A stretch of DNA of 64,000 bases, taken from assembly GCF_009674885.1 (NCBI RefSeq), contig NZ_WKKA01000001.1:372001-436000 (forward strand). Direction: 5' to 3'. This DNA comes from Paracoccus sp. S-4012 (lineage in GTDB: Bacteria; Pseudomonadota; Alphaproteobacteria; Rhodobacterales; Rhodobacteraceae). Both the position numbers and the translations under genes were made by a program. Of this stretch, positions 16,498 to 25,135 are shown piece by piece. The notes beneath the pieces were generated by a model, which was not told the origin of the DNA, ran no database searches, and saw only the letters and a list, made by a program, of their open reading frames with translations. The stretch's first letter is position 1. Each line of letters opens with the position of its first letter.

Positions 16498-17328
16498 TCA
16501 CAACCCGCAGGCCACCAGCCACGCCCGGATCGCCGCCACCGCCACGGGCTCGTCGAGGAACGGGATATGTCCCCGCCCCGGCACCTCGGCGAAGATCATG
16601 TCCGGCCGCCGCCGCCGCATCTCGGCCGCCGTGGCCTCCGACAGCAGGTCCGAGTTCGCCCCGCGGATCAGCGCCAGCGGCAGCCCCTGAGCGGTGTCGA
16701 ACAGCGGCCACAGGTCCGGCTGCTCCCCCTCGAAGGCGGCCATGAATGCCTCGCGCAGCGCCGGGTCGTAGGTGATCGACATCCCATCCGGCCCCCCGCG
16801 GTAATGCAGCCGCGCCTCGTCGAGCCAGCGGCCTTCGGGCACGTCCGAGAACCCCGTCATGGTCTCGGCCATCCGCTCGGCCACCGCCTCGTGCGTCTTC
16901 GCCGCCGGATTGCGGCCGACATAGGCGAAGATCGCCTCCAGCCCTTTGCGATCCACCACCGGCCCCACGTCGTTGAGGCAAAGGCCCAGCATCCGGTCCT
17001 TCGCCACCGCGGCCAGCATCATGCCTATCAGCCCGCCGCGCGAGGTGCCCAGCACCGCGGCCTTCGTGACGCCCAGATGATCCAGCAGCGCGAGCGTGTC
17101 GCGGCCCTCCTGCGGCACGGTGTAGGTCGCGGCGCCGGTCCGGTCCGACTCGCCCCGCCCGCGGTAGTCCATGCGGATCAGCCGCACGCCATCCGGCAGG
17201 TGCGGCAGCAGGTACTGGAAATCGTCCATCGTTCGCGTCAGGCCCGAGAGCGCCAGCACCGGCAGGCCCTCGCCCTCGTCGCGATAGGCGAGGCGGGCGC
17301 CGTCGGCGGCGGTGAAGTGCCGGGTCAT
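16498..17328 (-). CDS. Alpha/beta-fold hydrolase
   Basis: Cytoplasmic alpha/beta hydrolase of 276 residues without signal peptide. The nucleophile elbow is GTSRGGLIG (Ser at about residue 100), the oxyanion region LALSGLTRTMDDF, the strand IRMDYRGRGESDR and the catalytic His in GRGHIPFLDEP. The substrate is unknown; DYRGRG-type members include haloalkane/epoxide-like hydrolases and carboxylesterases. It begins ten bases after the fabI stop and is probably the last gene of the fabA-fabB-fabI operon, so a lipid-related ester or thioester is a reasonable guess only. Confidence 0.85.
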   Translation of the reverse strand: MTRHFTAADGARLAYRDEGEGLPVLALSGLTRTMDDFQYLLPHLPDGVRLIRMDYRGRGESDRTGAATYTVPQEGRDTLALLDHLGVTKAAVLGTSRGGLIGMMLAAVAKDRMLGLCLNDVGPVVDRKGLEAIFAYVGRNPAAKTHEAVAERMAETMTGFSDVPEGRWLDEARLHYRGGPDGMSITYDPALREAFMAAFEGEQPDLWPLFDTAQGLPLALIRGANSDLLSEATAAEMRRRRPDMIFAEVPGRGHIPFLDEPVAVAAIRAWLVACGL

Positions 17329-17338
17329 GGATGCGCCC

Positions 17339-18127
17339 TCACAGGTTCTCGGTCTGCGGCATGCCGATCACGTGATAGCCGCCGTCCACCATCACGATCT
17401 CGCCCGTGGTGCAGGCGCCCCAGTCCGAGATCAGCCAGACCGCGGTGCCGCCGATCGCCTCCAGGGTGGCGTTGGCGCGCAGCGGCGCGTTCGCCTCGGT
17501 GTGGCGATAGGTCCTGCGGGCGCCGCCAATCGCCGCGCCGGCCAGCGTCTTCATCGGGCCGGGGCTGATCGCGTTCACCCGGATGCCGTCGGGGCCGAGG
17601 TCGTTTGCCAGATAGCGCACGCTCGATTCAAGCGCCGCCTTCGCCACGCCCATGACGTTGTAGAAGGGCGTCACCCGGTTCGAGCCGCCATAGGTCAGCG
17701 TGATCAGCGAGCTCCCGGGTGCCATCAGCGGCTTTGCCCGCCGGGCCACGTCGATGAAGGAAAAGCAGCTGATCTCCAGCGAGCGGGTGAAGTTGCCGCG
17801 CGTGGTGTTCACGAAGCGGCCGGTGAGTTCGTCCTTGCTGGAAAAGGCGATGGCATGGACGAGGAAATCGAGCCTGCCCCAGCGGGCTTCGAGGGTGCCG
17901 AAGGCCGCGTCGAGCGAGGCGTCGTCGGTCACGTCGACGTCCACCAGCAACTCCGAGCCGACCGACTCGGCCAGCGGCTTCACGCGGCTGCCGAAGGCGT
18001 CGCCCTGATAGCTGAAGGCGAGCTCCGCTCCCTCCGCCGCGACTGCGCGGGCAATGCCCCATGCGATCGACCGCTCGTTGGCGACGCCCATCACCAGGCC
18101 CCGCCTGCCTTCCAACAGTCCCGCCAT
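17339..18127 (-). CDS. fabI: Enoyl-[acyl-carrier-protein] reductase, NADH
   Basis: Last reduction step of each fatty-acid elongation cycle and target of triclosan-like inhibitors. The 262-residue short-chain dehydrogenase has FabI's cofactor motif GVANERSIAWGIA (residues 14-26), the VHAIAF strand, and the catalytic pair in FYNVMGVAKAALE (Tyr-x6-Lys). The glycine-rich ISPGPMKTLAGAAIGG loop is the substrate-binding lid. Third gene of the fab operon, 29 bases after fabB. Confidence 0.95.
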   Translation of the reverse strand: MAGLLEGRRGLVMGVANERSIAWGIARAVAAEGAELAFSYQGDAFGSRVKPLAESVGSELLVDVDVTDDASLDAAFGTLEARWGRLDFLVHAIAFSSKDELTGRFVNTTRGNFTRSLEISCFSFIDVARRAKPLMAPGSSLITLTYGGSNRVTPFYNVMGVAKAALESSVRYLANDLGPDGIRVNAISPGPMKTLAGAAIGGARRTYRHTEANAPLRANATLEAIGGTAVWLISDWGACTTGEIVMVDGGYHVIGMPQTENL

Positions 18128-18156
18128 CCTGCCCGTCCCGCTGCCGATTTTCGTTG

Positions 18157-19386
18157 TCAGTCCCTGAACTTCGAGATCACCAGCGTCGCGTTGGTGCCGC
18201 CGAAGCCGAAGCTGTTCGACAGCACCGAATCGACCTCCACCCCGTCGCGGCGCTCGAGGAGGATCTCCTCGGGGCGAATCTCGGGGTCGAGCTGGGTGAT
18301 GTTGGCCGACGCGGCGAGGAAGCCCGCCTGCATCATCAGCAGCGAATAGATCGCCTCATGGACGCCGGTGGCGCCGAGGCTGTGGCCGGTGAGCGACTTG
18401 GTCGAGCCGACCGGTGGCACCGCGCCCTCGCCGAAGACCCGCCGCAGCGCCTTGATCTCGGCCACGTCGCCCACCGGGGTCGAGGTGCCGTGGGCGTTGA
18501 CGTAGGAGATGCTGCGGCCCTCGGGCAGGGTCTCGAGCGCGAGGCGCATCGACCGCTCGCCGCCCTCGCCGGAGGGGGCGACCATGTCGTGGCCGTCCGA
18601 GGTCGCGCCGTAGCCCGTCACCTCGGCGTAGATCTTCGCGCCGCGGGCGCGGGCATGCTCCAGTTCCTCCAGCACCACGACGCCGCCGCCGCCGGCGATC
18701 ACGAAGCCGTCGCGGGTGGCGTCGAAGGGGCGGCTCGCCGTCGCCGGCCTGTCGTTGTATTTCGACGACATCGCCCCCATCGCGTCGAAGAGGCAGGAGA
18801 GCGTCCAGTCCAACTCCTCGCCGCCGCCGGCGAAGACGATGTCCTGCTTGCCCATCTGGATCAGCTCGGTGCCGTTGCCGATGCAATGCGCCGAGGTCGA
18901 GCAGGCCGAGGTGATCGAGTAGTTCACGCCCTTGATCGAGAACGGCGTCGCCAGCGTGGCCGAGTTGGTCGAGGACATGCAGCGCGTGACCATGAACGGT
19001 CCCATGCGCTTCGGCGCGCCCTTCTCGATGACGATCTTGTGGGCCTGGAAGAAGTTCGAGGTGGACGGCCCGCCCGAGCCCATCACGAGGCCCGTGCGCG
19101 GGTTCGACACGTCGCCCGGCTCCAGCCCCGAATCCTCGATCGCCTGCTGCATGGCGATGAAGTTCCAGGCCGCGCCCTCGCCCATGAAGCGCAGGTCGCG
19201 CTTGTCCACATGCGCGGCAATGTCGATGGTCGGGCGGCCCTCGACCTGGCTGCGGAAGCCGTGCTCGGCGTAGTCGGGCGCGAAGACGATGCCCGAGCGG
19301 CCGGTCCGCAGGCTCTCGGTGACTTCGGCGGCGTTGTTGCCGATGGGCGAGACGATCCCCAGCCCGGTGATGACGACGCGGCGCAT
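18157..19386 (-). CDS. fabB: 3-oxoacyl-[acyl-carrier-protein] synthase I
   Basis: Condensing enzyme for elongation of unsaturated acyl chains. The 409-residue protein begins [16 protein letters not shown] and has the Cys-His-His triad in [23 protein letters not shown] and [12 protein letters not shown], plus the C-terminal [12 protein letters not shown]. FabB (not FabF) is supported by direct linkage to fabA and by the short N-terminus. Starts 22 bases after fabA. Confidence 0.96.
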   Translation of the reverse strand: MRRVVITGLGIVSPIGNNAAEVTESLRTGRSGIVFAPDYAEHGFRSQVEGRPTIDIAAHVDKRDLRFMGEGAAWNFIAMQQAIEDSGLEPGDVSNPRTGLVMGSGGPSTSNFFQAHKIVIEKGAPKRMGPFMVTRCMSSTNSATLATPFSIKGVNYSITSACSTSAHCIGNGTELIQMGKQDIVFAGGGEELDWTLSCLFDAMGAMSSKYNDRPATASRPFDATRDGFVIAGGGGVVVLEELEHARARGAKIYAEVTGYGATSDGHDMVAPSGEGGERSMRLALETLPEGRSISYVNAHGTSTPVGDVAEIKALRRVFGEGAVPPVGSTKSLTGHSLGATGVHEAIYSLLMMQAGFLAASANITQLDPEIRPEEILLERRDGVEVDSVLSNSFGFGGTNATLVISKFRD

Positions 19387-19408
19387 GGGCGCCTCCCTTG
19401 TCTGGCGG

Positions 19409-19942
19409 TCAGCTCTCGGAGAGGGCGACCTTCATGTCCTTGACCTGGTAGATGACCTCGCCATCCGCCTCGACGATGCCGTCCGCGACGCCCATCGTCA
19501 GGCGGCGGGTCTGCACGGCCTTGGTGAAATCGACCTTGTAGGTCAGCAGTTTCCGATCCGGGCGGACCATGCCGGTCAGCTTCACCTCGCCGACGCCGAG
19601 CGCATAGCCGCGCCCCTGCCAGCCGCGCCAGCCGAGGTTGAAGCCGGTGAGCTGCCAGAGGCCGTCGAGGCCGAGGCAGCCGGGCATGATCGGGTTGCCG
19701 GGGAAGTGGCACTCGAAGAACCACAGGTCGGGCTTGATGTCGAACTCGGCCACGACATGGCCCTTGCCGTGCAGCCCGCCGTCGGCCGAGATGTCGGTGA
19801 TGCGGTCCATCATCAGCATCGGCGGCTCAGGAAGTTGCGCGTTGCCGGGGCCGAACAGCTCGCCGCGGGCGCAGGCCAGCAGATCCTCGAAGCCGAAGCT
19901 GGTGCGCTGCATCGGCGCGGGGGCGTTGCTGGCCTCGGTCAT
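19409..19942 (-). CDS. fabA: 3-hydroxydecanoyl-ACP dehydratase/isomerase
   Basis: Hot-dog fold enzyme that dehydrates 3-hydroxydecanoyl-ACP and isomerises the product to cis-3-decenoyl-ACP, the branch point to unsaturated fatty acids. The 177-residue product has [10 protein letters not shown], the catalytic His in [20 protein letters not shown], and [14 protein letters not shown]. The ATG at 19942 is preceded by TTGAGGACCGC; the frame extends upstream to 20050 but that part is not FabA. First gene of the fabA-fabB-fabI-hydrolase operon. Confidence 0.95.
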   Translation of the reverse strand: MTEASNAPAPMQRTSFGFEDLLACARGELFGPGNAQLPEPPMLMMDRITDISADGGLHGKGHVVAEFDIKPDLWFFECHFPGNPIMPGCLGLDGLWQLTGFNLGWRGWQGRGYALGVGEVKLTGMVRPDRKLLTYKVDFTKAVQTRRLTMGVADGIVEADGEVIYQVKDMKVALSES

Positions 19943-20029
19943 GCGGTCCTCAAGCTCATCCTGCGGGGGTGTCGCGGTGCCGTTTCTCGTCGCGTCCGGG
20001 GGCGCGGACCCCGGCCATCCGTCGGGCAG

Positions 20030-20058
20030 GTCTATCACCGCGCGTAACACTCCCGCAA
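20030..20058 (-). promoter_or_regulatory. Probable promoter of the fab operon
   Basis: Minus strand TTGCGG (20053-20058), 17 bases, ATAGAC (20030-20035). An 11-base perfect palindrome ACCGCAGCGGT (20068-20078) lies ten bases upstream of the -35 and could be an operator or part of the upstream gene's 3' region. A GC hairpin CCGGGG/CCCCGG lies in the leader (about 19997-20013). Confidence 0.4.
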
Positions 20059-20089
20059 GACACCGTTACCGCAGCGGTTGCGCCGGGCC

Positions 20090-20956
20090 TCAGAACCACT
20101 GCCCCGGCTCCATCATGCCGAGGTCCATCAGCTGCCGCGAGGACCAGTCGAAGCGCCCCGAACCCGCCCAGGCGAAATCCTCGATCCCGCGGCGCGAGCG
20201 CGGGTTCCGGGCGAGCGCCTTCGCCACCCGGAACGAAGCCACCGCCGCCGTCAGGTTGTGATGCCAGGGGCAGGAGACGGTGTTGTACTCCTCGACGTTA
20301 AAGCGGTGGTCGGGCAGCAGCGTCAGCCCCTTCGCCGCCCGGAACAGCGCCACTCGGTCGAGCCGCAGCCGGTCAGCCGGCAGGTATTCCTCGAACCGCC
20401 AGCGAAGCCCGCCGTGGATGTCGAACTGCCGCTCGAGCGTGCGGCCCTCGCGGTCGCGGCGGCTGACCGCGTAATAGCCCGAGAGGTCGAGCATCGCGTC
20501 CTCGGGCCGGAAGATGTCGGGAAAGCCCTGCATCTCGCGCGGATAGAGGTCGATGACATGGGTCAGCATCGCGTCCCGCCGCTCCTCGGCGTGGAACGCC
20601 AGCAGGTCCGAGACCCGGCGCGTCTCGCAGAAGGGAAAGAACAGGTATTCCGCGTTCCAGCCGTAATAGAGCCAGGTGCCCGGCGGCACCGCGGCGATGA
20701 CGCGGTTGACGACCGCGACATGCGCGTCGCGGCCGGTGGAGGTCCAGCCGAGGTCGGTCACGCGCAGCCGCTGCTCGGGCGTCAGCGGCAGCGGCTCGGG
20801 CGAGAGGGCGAGGATGCGGCGGAACCCGAGGCCGAGGTGGTGGGCGATGGTCGAGGCGGCCCCCGCCGCGTCCTCCATCATCAGGATGGCGATCGGCCCG
20901 CGCGCCAGTTCGGCCGGGCGCCCGGCGATCCAATCGGCGAAGGCCGGTCGCGTCAC
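20090..20956 (-). CDS. Conserved hypothetical, degenerate glycosyltransferase-2-like
   Basis: Soluble 288-residue protein that I cannot assign with certainty. The order of features resembles the GT2_4 type seen in Rhodobacteraceae: an opening strand ([13 protein letters not shown]), a helix [19 protein letters not shown], then [32 protein letters not shown], where true enzymes carry the Asp-x-Asp motif; here it reads Asn-Ala-Glu. The next segment, [22 protein letters not shown], is the usual helix-strand of that group. A late [13 protein letters not shown] may bind metal. There is no signal peptide. It overlaps the Ala-rich membrane protein gene by four bases, so the two are translationally coupled. 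It may be non-catalytic. Confidence 0.55.
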   Translation of the reverse strand: MTRPAFADWIAGRPAELARGPIAILMMEDAAGAASTIAHHLGLGFRRILALSPEPLPLTPEQRLRVTDLGWTSTGRDAHVAVVNRVIAAVPPGTWLYYGWNAEYLFFPFCETRRVSDLLAFHAEERRDAMLTHVIDLYPREMQGFPDIFRPEDAMLDLSGYYAVSRRDREGRTLERQFDIHGGLRWRFEEYLPADRLRLDRVALFRAAKGLTLLPDHRFNVEEYNTVSCPWHHNLTAAVASFRVAKALARNPRSRRGIEDFAWAGSGRFDWSSRQLMDLGMMEPGQWF

Positions 20957-21711
20957 CGCAGCGCCGCCCGCACCTGCTCAAGCGCCGAGCGCAGCAGCGC
21001 CGGGTTGTCCTGCGTGCTCTCGACCAGCGCGGCGAGGTTGCGCTTCTGCGCCGGATCGAGGGCGCTGTCCTCGATCAGCCGGGCGACGGCGGCGGCGTCG
21101 AAGCCCTCGGGGGTGAGGGCGAGGTTGATGCCTGCCGCGGCTTCGGCGGCTGCCGCGGCGGCGTCGGTGGCGGCGGCGGTCTCGGCGGCGGCGCTGCTGG
21201 CCTGCGCGGCGGCGGCTTCGGCCCCGGCCGGGTTGCCGGTAACGGCGCCCGCGGTCGCCTCGGCGGCGGCGCGGCCAGCCTCCTCGGCGGCCCGCAGGGC
21301 GGCTTCTGCGGCGGCCTCGGCCGCATCCGCGGCGGTATCGGCGGCGCCGACCTCGGCCGATTCGGCGGCGCGGCTGGCCTCGACCGCGGCGTCGGTGGCG
21401 ATGGCGGCGGCGTCGGCGGCGGCATCAGCCGCGGCGGAGGCCTCGGCCGCGCTCTCGTCCGGTGCGGTTCCGGCGTCGGGCGCGGCCTCGGCGGCCGCCT
21501 CGGTCGCGGCATCCGCGGCTTCCTCGGCTGTGCGGGCCGCGGCTTCGGCATCGGCCGCTTCGGGCGAGACCTCGGCGGTCGCCGGATCGGGGGCGGCGGC
21601 CGGAACGCCGGTCGCGACTGGCGGCGAATCACCGTCGCCCGCGACCCACCAGAACCCCGCCAGCAGGATCACGAGAAGCGCGGCGAGGAGCAGGACGGGC
21701 GTGCGCGACAT
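20953..21711 (-). CDS. Single-pass membrane protein with long alanine-rich region
   Basis: A 252-residue product: one N-terminal TM ([20 protein letters not shown], residues 5-24), then about 160 residues made mostly of Ala, Glu, Asp and Thr in heptad-like [16 protein letters not shown] runs, then a folded-looking C-terminus (residues about 195-252, [29 protein letters not shown]). The Ala/Glu tract could be a long periplasmic helix or coiled coil joining the membrane to the C-terminal domain. No family is recognised. Coupled (ATGA overlap) to the glycosyltransferase-like gene. An antisense frame is also open but only as a compositional by-product. Confidence 0.65.
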   Translation of the reverse strand: MSRTPVLLLAALLVILLAGFWWVAGDGDSPPVATGVPAAAPDPATAEVSPEAADAEAAARTAEEAADAATEAAAEAAPDAGTAPDESAAEASAAADAAADAAAIATDAAVEASRAAESAEVGAADTAADAAEAAAEAALRAAEEAGRAAAEATAGAVTGNPAGAEAAAAQASSAAAETAAATDAAAAAAEAAAGINLALTPEGFDAAAVARLIEDSALDPAQKRNLAALVESTQDNPALLRSALEQVRAALR

Positions 21712-21826
21712 CGGACAGGAACCTCAGTTGGCGGTGGGGCGTGTGCCGCCCAATGCAGGCGCGCGCCTGCCGGTTCCGGTATGCCACAGCCGCGCCCGTG
21801 CCGGAAGGGCGGCTGCCGATGCCCGG

Positions 21827-21855
21827 TTGAAAGCGCGGCCCGGGATCACTATTTT
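21827..21855 (+). promoter_or_regulatory. Probable sigma-70 promoter of infC
   Basis: TTGAAA (21827-21832), 17 bases, TATTTT (21850-21855). About 30 bases of leader before the AUA start. Confidence 0.55.
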
Positions 21856-21891
21856 GCGCGCCACTCCCTTCACTGGACAAGGATCACCACC

Positions 21892-22431
21892 ATAGCCCGC
21901 AGACCGCACCACGCGCCGCCGACCCGCGACACCGGCCCCCGCGTCAACGACCGCATCCGCGCCCCCGAAATCCGCCTGATCGGGGCCGACGGCGAAAATG
22001 TCGGCGTCGTGACCCCCGCGCGGGCCATGATGCTGGCCGAGGAGGCCGGGCTGGACCTGGTCGAAATCTCGCCCAACGCCGAGCCCCCGGTCTGCAAGAT
22101 CATGGACCTCGGCAAGTTCAAGTATGAACAGCAGAAACGCGAGGCCGAGGCGCGCAAGAAGCAGAAGATCATCGAGGTCAAGGAAATCAAGTTCCGTCCC
22201 GGAACCGACGACCACGACTACGATGTGAAGATGCGCAACGTGGTGAAGTTCCTGGGCGAGGGCGACAAGGTCAAGGTGACGCTCCGCTTCCGCGGCCGCG
22301 AGATGGCCCACCAGGAGCTGGGGGCCGAGCTGCTGCGCCGCGTGGCGGGCGAGGTGGCCGAGATCGGCAAGGTCGAATCGATGCCGAAGATGGAAGGCCG
22401 GCAGATGGTGATGATGATCTCGCCGCGCTGA
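21892..22431 (+). CDS. infC: Translation initiation factor IF-3, AUA start
   Basis: IF-3 binds the 30S subunit and rejects initiation at non-canonical codons. The protein has the N-domain ([29 protein letters not shown]), the linker rich in Lys/Glu around [17 protein letters not shown] and the C-domain ending [13 protein letters not shown]. No ATG, GTG or TTG exists at the right place: the frame upstream of ARRPHHAPP has ATA, placed eight bases after AAGGA, giving 179 residues. Starting at ATA would put IF-3 under its own discrimination (autoregulation), as known for the AUU start of Escherichia coli infC. An ATG-initiated frame from further upstream (21781) would add 37 unrelated residues across the promoter. 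Confidence 0.93.
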   Translation: MARRPHHAPPTRDTGPRVNDRIRAPEIRLIGADGENVGVVTPARAMMLAEEAGLDLVEISPNAEPPVCKIMDLGKFKYEQQKREAEARKKQKIIEVKEIKFRPGTDDHDYDVKMRNVVKFLGEGDKVKVTLRFRGREMAHQELGAELLRRVAGEVAEIGKVESMPKMEGRQMVMMISPR

Positions 22432-22452
22432 GCCTTTTTCCCGCACCCGGAC

Positions 22453-22483
22453 GGGCGGCCCGCACCGGCGGCGCCGCCCTTTT
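22453..22483 (+). terminator. Possible Rho-independent terminator after infC
   Basis: GGGCGGC (22453-22459), a 13-base loop with a small internal stem, GCCGCCC (22473-22479), then TTTT. It separates infC from dut. Confidence 0.45.
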
Positions 22484-22528
22484 GCTTGCCCGCTTGACGC
22501 CCCCGGCGGCGGGCCGCAGGACGAACGG

Positions 22529-22987
22529 ATGGACATCCCGCTGATCGAGATCGCCCGCGCCGAGGGCGCCGACCCCACGCTGCCGCTGCCCGCCTATGAG
22601 ACGCCGGGCGCCGCGGGCGCCGACCTGCGCTGCGACCTGCGCGGCGGCGAGGCCGTGCTCGCGCCCGGTGCACGCATGGCGGTGCCGACCGGGCTGATCC
22701 TCGCCATCCCGGAGGGGTGGGAGGGGCAGGTGCGGCCGCGCTCGGGGCTGGCGCTGCGCGAGGGCGTGACGGTGCTGAACGCGCCTGGCACGATCGACAG
22801 CGACTATCGCGGCGAGGTGCAAGTGCTGCTGGCCAATCTCGGGCAGCAGGCGGTCACGTTGCGCCACGGCGAGCGGGTCGCGCAGCTGGTCGTCGCGCCG
22901 GTATCGCAGGCGCGGTTTGTGGCCGTTGCCGCGCTGCCGGAGACGACGCGTGGAACGGGCGGCTTCGGCTCGACGGGGCGCGGATGA
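22529..22987 (+). CDS. dut: dUTP diphosphatase
   Basis: Trimeric dUTPase that hydrolyses dUTP to dUMP and prevents uracil entering DNA. All five family motifs are present in the 152-residue protein: [41 protein letters not shown] and the C-terminal [10 protein letters not shown]. It overlaps the next gene (MoeB-like) by ATGA and both are one transcription unit. Unlike many bacteria it is not linked to coaBC here. Confidence 0.97.
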   Translation: MDIPLIEIARAEGADPTLPLPAYETPGAAGADLRCDLRGGEAVLAPGARMAVPTGLILAIPEGWEGQVRPRSGLALREGVTVLNAPGTIDSDYRGEVQVLLANLGQQAVTLRHGERVAQLVVAPVSQARFVAVAALPETTRGTGGFGSTGRG

Positions 22988-24096
22988 ACGGCATCGTTGC
23001 CATCGGCCTCGCCGGGATGGCGGCGATGGCGGGCCTCGGCTGGTGGCGCGGCTGGCGTGGACTGCGGTTTGCGCTCGCCCTCGCGGCCGGGTGGTGCCTC
23101 GGGCTGGTTCCCGCGCTCACGGGAGGCGACACCGCCTCCGGGCTGCGGCTCTGGGCGGCGGGCGCCGTCCTCCTCGCCCTTGTCGGCGGCTATACCGCGC
23201 TGATCGCCCGGCTCCGCCGCCGCGCCGCCGCCAATGCCGAGACCCGCCCCGGCGTCGTCGGCCACCGCCCCGCGGCCGCTTCCTCCTCCGCCCCGCCGCC
23301 CATGAGCGAGGTCGAACTCGACCGCTATGCCCGCCACATCGTCCTGCGCGAGCTTGGCGGGCCGGGCCAGCAGCGGCTCAGGCGGGCGCGGGTGCTGGTG
23401 GTCGGGGCGGGGGCGCTCGGGGCGCCGGTCTGCCTCTACCTCGCCGCCGCCGGGGTGGGTCGGATCACCATCGCGGACGACGACACCGTGAGCCTCTCGA
23501 ACCTGCAGCGGCAGGTGCTGTTCCGCGACGCCGATCTCGGCCGCCCCAAGATCGAGGCCGCGGCCGAGACGATGGCGGCGCTGAACCCGCACATCGCCGT
23601 CAACCGGCTCGGGCGCAGGATCACCGAGGCGGATGTCGAACTGGTCGCGGAGCACGACCTCGTCCTCGACGGCACCGACAGCTACGCCTCGCGCGCCGGC
23701 ACCAACCGCGCCTGCGTCGCCGCCCGCGTGCCGCTGGTCGCCGGCTCCATCGCGCAATGGGAGGGGCAGGTGACGGTCTGGGACCCGGCCCGCGACGCGC
23801 CCTGCCTCGCCTGCCTGTTCCCCGAGGCGCCCGCCCCCGGCCTCGCCCCTTCCTGCGCCGAGGCCGGAGTGGTCGGCGCGCTGCCCGGCGTCGTCGGCTC
23901 GGTCATGGCGCTCGAGGCGATCAAGCTGATCGCGGGGGCCGGCGCGCCGCTGCGCGGGCGGATGCTGGTCTTCGACGGCCTCTGGGGCGAGACCCGGACC
24001 ATTGCGCTGAGGCGCGATCCGGCCTGCCCGGTCTGCGGCGAGGCCGTCAGGCCCCGATCATCTCCGCCGCCTTCACGATCACCTCGGCCTGCTTGA
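22984..24096 (+). CDS. moeB: MoeB/ThiF family adenylyltransferase with N-terminal membrane anchor
   Basis: E1-like enzyme that adenylates the C-terminal glycine of a sulfur carrier (MoaD or ThiS) for molybdopterin or thiamine synthesis. Residues about 105-365 are a complete ThiF/MoeB domain: [63 protein letters not shown], and zinc-binding CLAC...CPVC pairs. Residues 1-95 add two or three hydrophobic segments, so the enzyme is probably membrane tethered; a start at the internal ATG (23302) would give the plain domain. The 3' end runs 50 bases into the oppositely oriented mcl1, so the last dozen residues are not family-conserved. Confidence 0.88.
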   Translation: MNGIVAIGLAGMAAMAGLGWWRGWRGLRFALALAAGWCLGLVPALTGGDTASGLRLWAAGAVLLALVGGYTALIARLRRRAAANAETRPGVVGHRPAAASSSAPPPMSEVELDRYARHIVLRELGGPGQQRLRRARVLVVGAGALGAPVCLYLAAAGVGRITIADDDTVSLSNLQRQVLFRDADLGRPKIEAAAETMAALNPHIAVNRLGRRITEADVELVAEHDLVLDGTDSYASRAGTNRACVAARVPLVAGSIAQWEGQVTVWDPARDAPCLACLFPEAPAPGLAPSCAEAGVVGALPGVVGSVMALEAIKLIAGAGAPLRGRMLVFDGLWGETRTIALRRDPACPVCGEAVRPRSSPPPSRSPRPA

Positions 24097-25003
24097 TCGA
24101 GGCGATGTCCACCAGCCGGCCCTTGTAGACCGTGGCGCCCTGGCCCTCGGCCTTGGCCTTCTCCATCGCCGCGAGGATCTCGCGCGCCTCGGCGACCGCG
24201 GCGTCGGAGGGCGAGAAGACCTCGTTGGCGAGCGCGACCTGCTTGGGGTGGATCGCCCATTTGCCGACCATCCCCAGCGTCGCGGACCGCAGCGCCTGCG
24301 CCCGGAAGCCCTCGTCATCCGAGAAGTCGCCGAACGGCCCGTCCACCGGCAGCACGCCATGCGTGCGGCAGGCGGCGACGATGGCGGTCTGCGCCCAGTG
24401 CCACGGGTCGGACCAGTATTTCTGGCCTTCCCGGTGCATGTAGTAGTTCTCCTGCGTGCCGCCGATGCCGGTGGTCCGCATCCCCATGCTGGCCGCGAAA
24501 TCCGCCGCGCCGAGGCTCATGGCCTGCAGGCGCGGCGAGGCGGCGGCGATCTCCTCGACATGCGAGATCCCGGCCGCGGTCTCGATGATGACCTCGAAGC
24601 CGAGGCGCTTGCCGCGCCCCTTCGCCGCCTCGATGGCGGTCACGAGCGCGTCCACTGCATAGAGGTCCTTCGCGTTCCCGGCCTTGGGGATCATGATGAG
24701 GTCGAGCCGGTCCGAGGCCTGCTCCAGCAGGTCCACCACGTCCCGATACCACCACGGCGTGTCGAGCCCGTTGATCCGCACCGACAGCGTCTTGCGGCCC
24801 CAGTCGATGTCGCCAATCGCCTGGATGACGTTCCGGCGCGCCTTGTCCTTGTCGTCCGGCGCGACCGAATCCTCGAGGTCGAGGTTGATGACGTCAGCCG
24901 CGGACGCCGCCATCTTTTCGAACAGCGCCTCGCGCGAGCCGGGGCCGAAGAGCTGGCAGCGGTTGAGGCGGGCAGGGGCGGGCGGCTGGGTGCGGAAGGA
25001 CAT
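24047..25003 (-). CDS. mcl1: L-malyl-CoA/beta-methylmalyl-CoA lyase
   Basis: Cleaves beta-methylmalyl-CoA to glyoxylate and propionyl-CoA, and L-malyl-CoA to acetyl-CoA and glyoxylate, in the ethylmalonyl-CoA pathway. The 318-residue protein is an HpcH/HpaI/CitE-type TIM barrel with NRCQLFGPGSREALFEKM, INLDLEDSVAPDDK (metal Asp/Glu), SVRINGLDTPWWYRD, EVIIETAAG, SLGAADFAASMGM and GKWAIHPKQV; it closely follows the Rhodobacter Mcl1 sequence as I remember it. Together with mcd at 10229 it indicates a glyoxylate-cycle-free route for acetate. Promoter at 25045-25073. Confidence 0.94.
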   Translation of the reverse strand: MSFRTQPPAPARLNRCQLFGPGSREALFEKMAASAADVINLDLEDSVAPDDKDKARRNVIQAIGDIDWGRKTLSVRINGLDTPWWYRDVVDLLEQASDRLDLIMIPKAGNAKDLYAVDALVTAIEAAKGRGKRLGFEVIIETAAGISHVEEIAAASPRLQAMSLGAADFAASMGMRTTGIGGTQENYYMHREGQKYWSDPWHWAQTAIVAACRTHGVLPVDGPFGDFSDDEGFRAQALRSATLGMVGKWAIHPKQVALANEVFSPSDAAVAEAREILAAMEKAKAEGQGATVYKGRLVDIASIKQAEVIVKAAEMIGA

Positions 25004-25044
25004 GCGGGGCTCCTCGCAAGGATATGTCGGAAGGATCGGCCGTC

Positions 25045-25073
25045 GCGATAGGTTGTTGCGCGAGGGGGTGCAA
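25045..25073 (-). promoter_or_regulatory. Probable promoter of mcl1 with overlapping palindrome
   Basis: Minus strand TTGCAC (25068-25073), 17 bases, TATCGC (25045-25050). The inverted repeat GCAAG-CATTTGC-CTTGC (25070-25086) overlaps the -35, a good position for a repressor or activator of acetate-responsive expression. Confidence 0.45.
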
Positions 25074-25135
25074 GCATTTGCCTTGCGGGGCAGGCCGAGG
25101 CGGGCTCATCTGCGGCAGACTGAAAGGACCCGCCC

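Noticed and set aside
20953..21711. Ala-rich ORF as pure compositional artefact
   Set aside because: It has a proper TM start, a non-repetitive C-terminal domain and an ATGA overlap with the next gene, so it was kept as a gene with moderate confidence.
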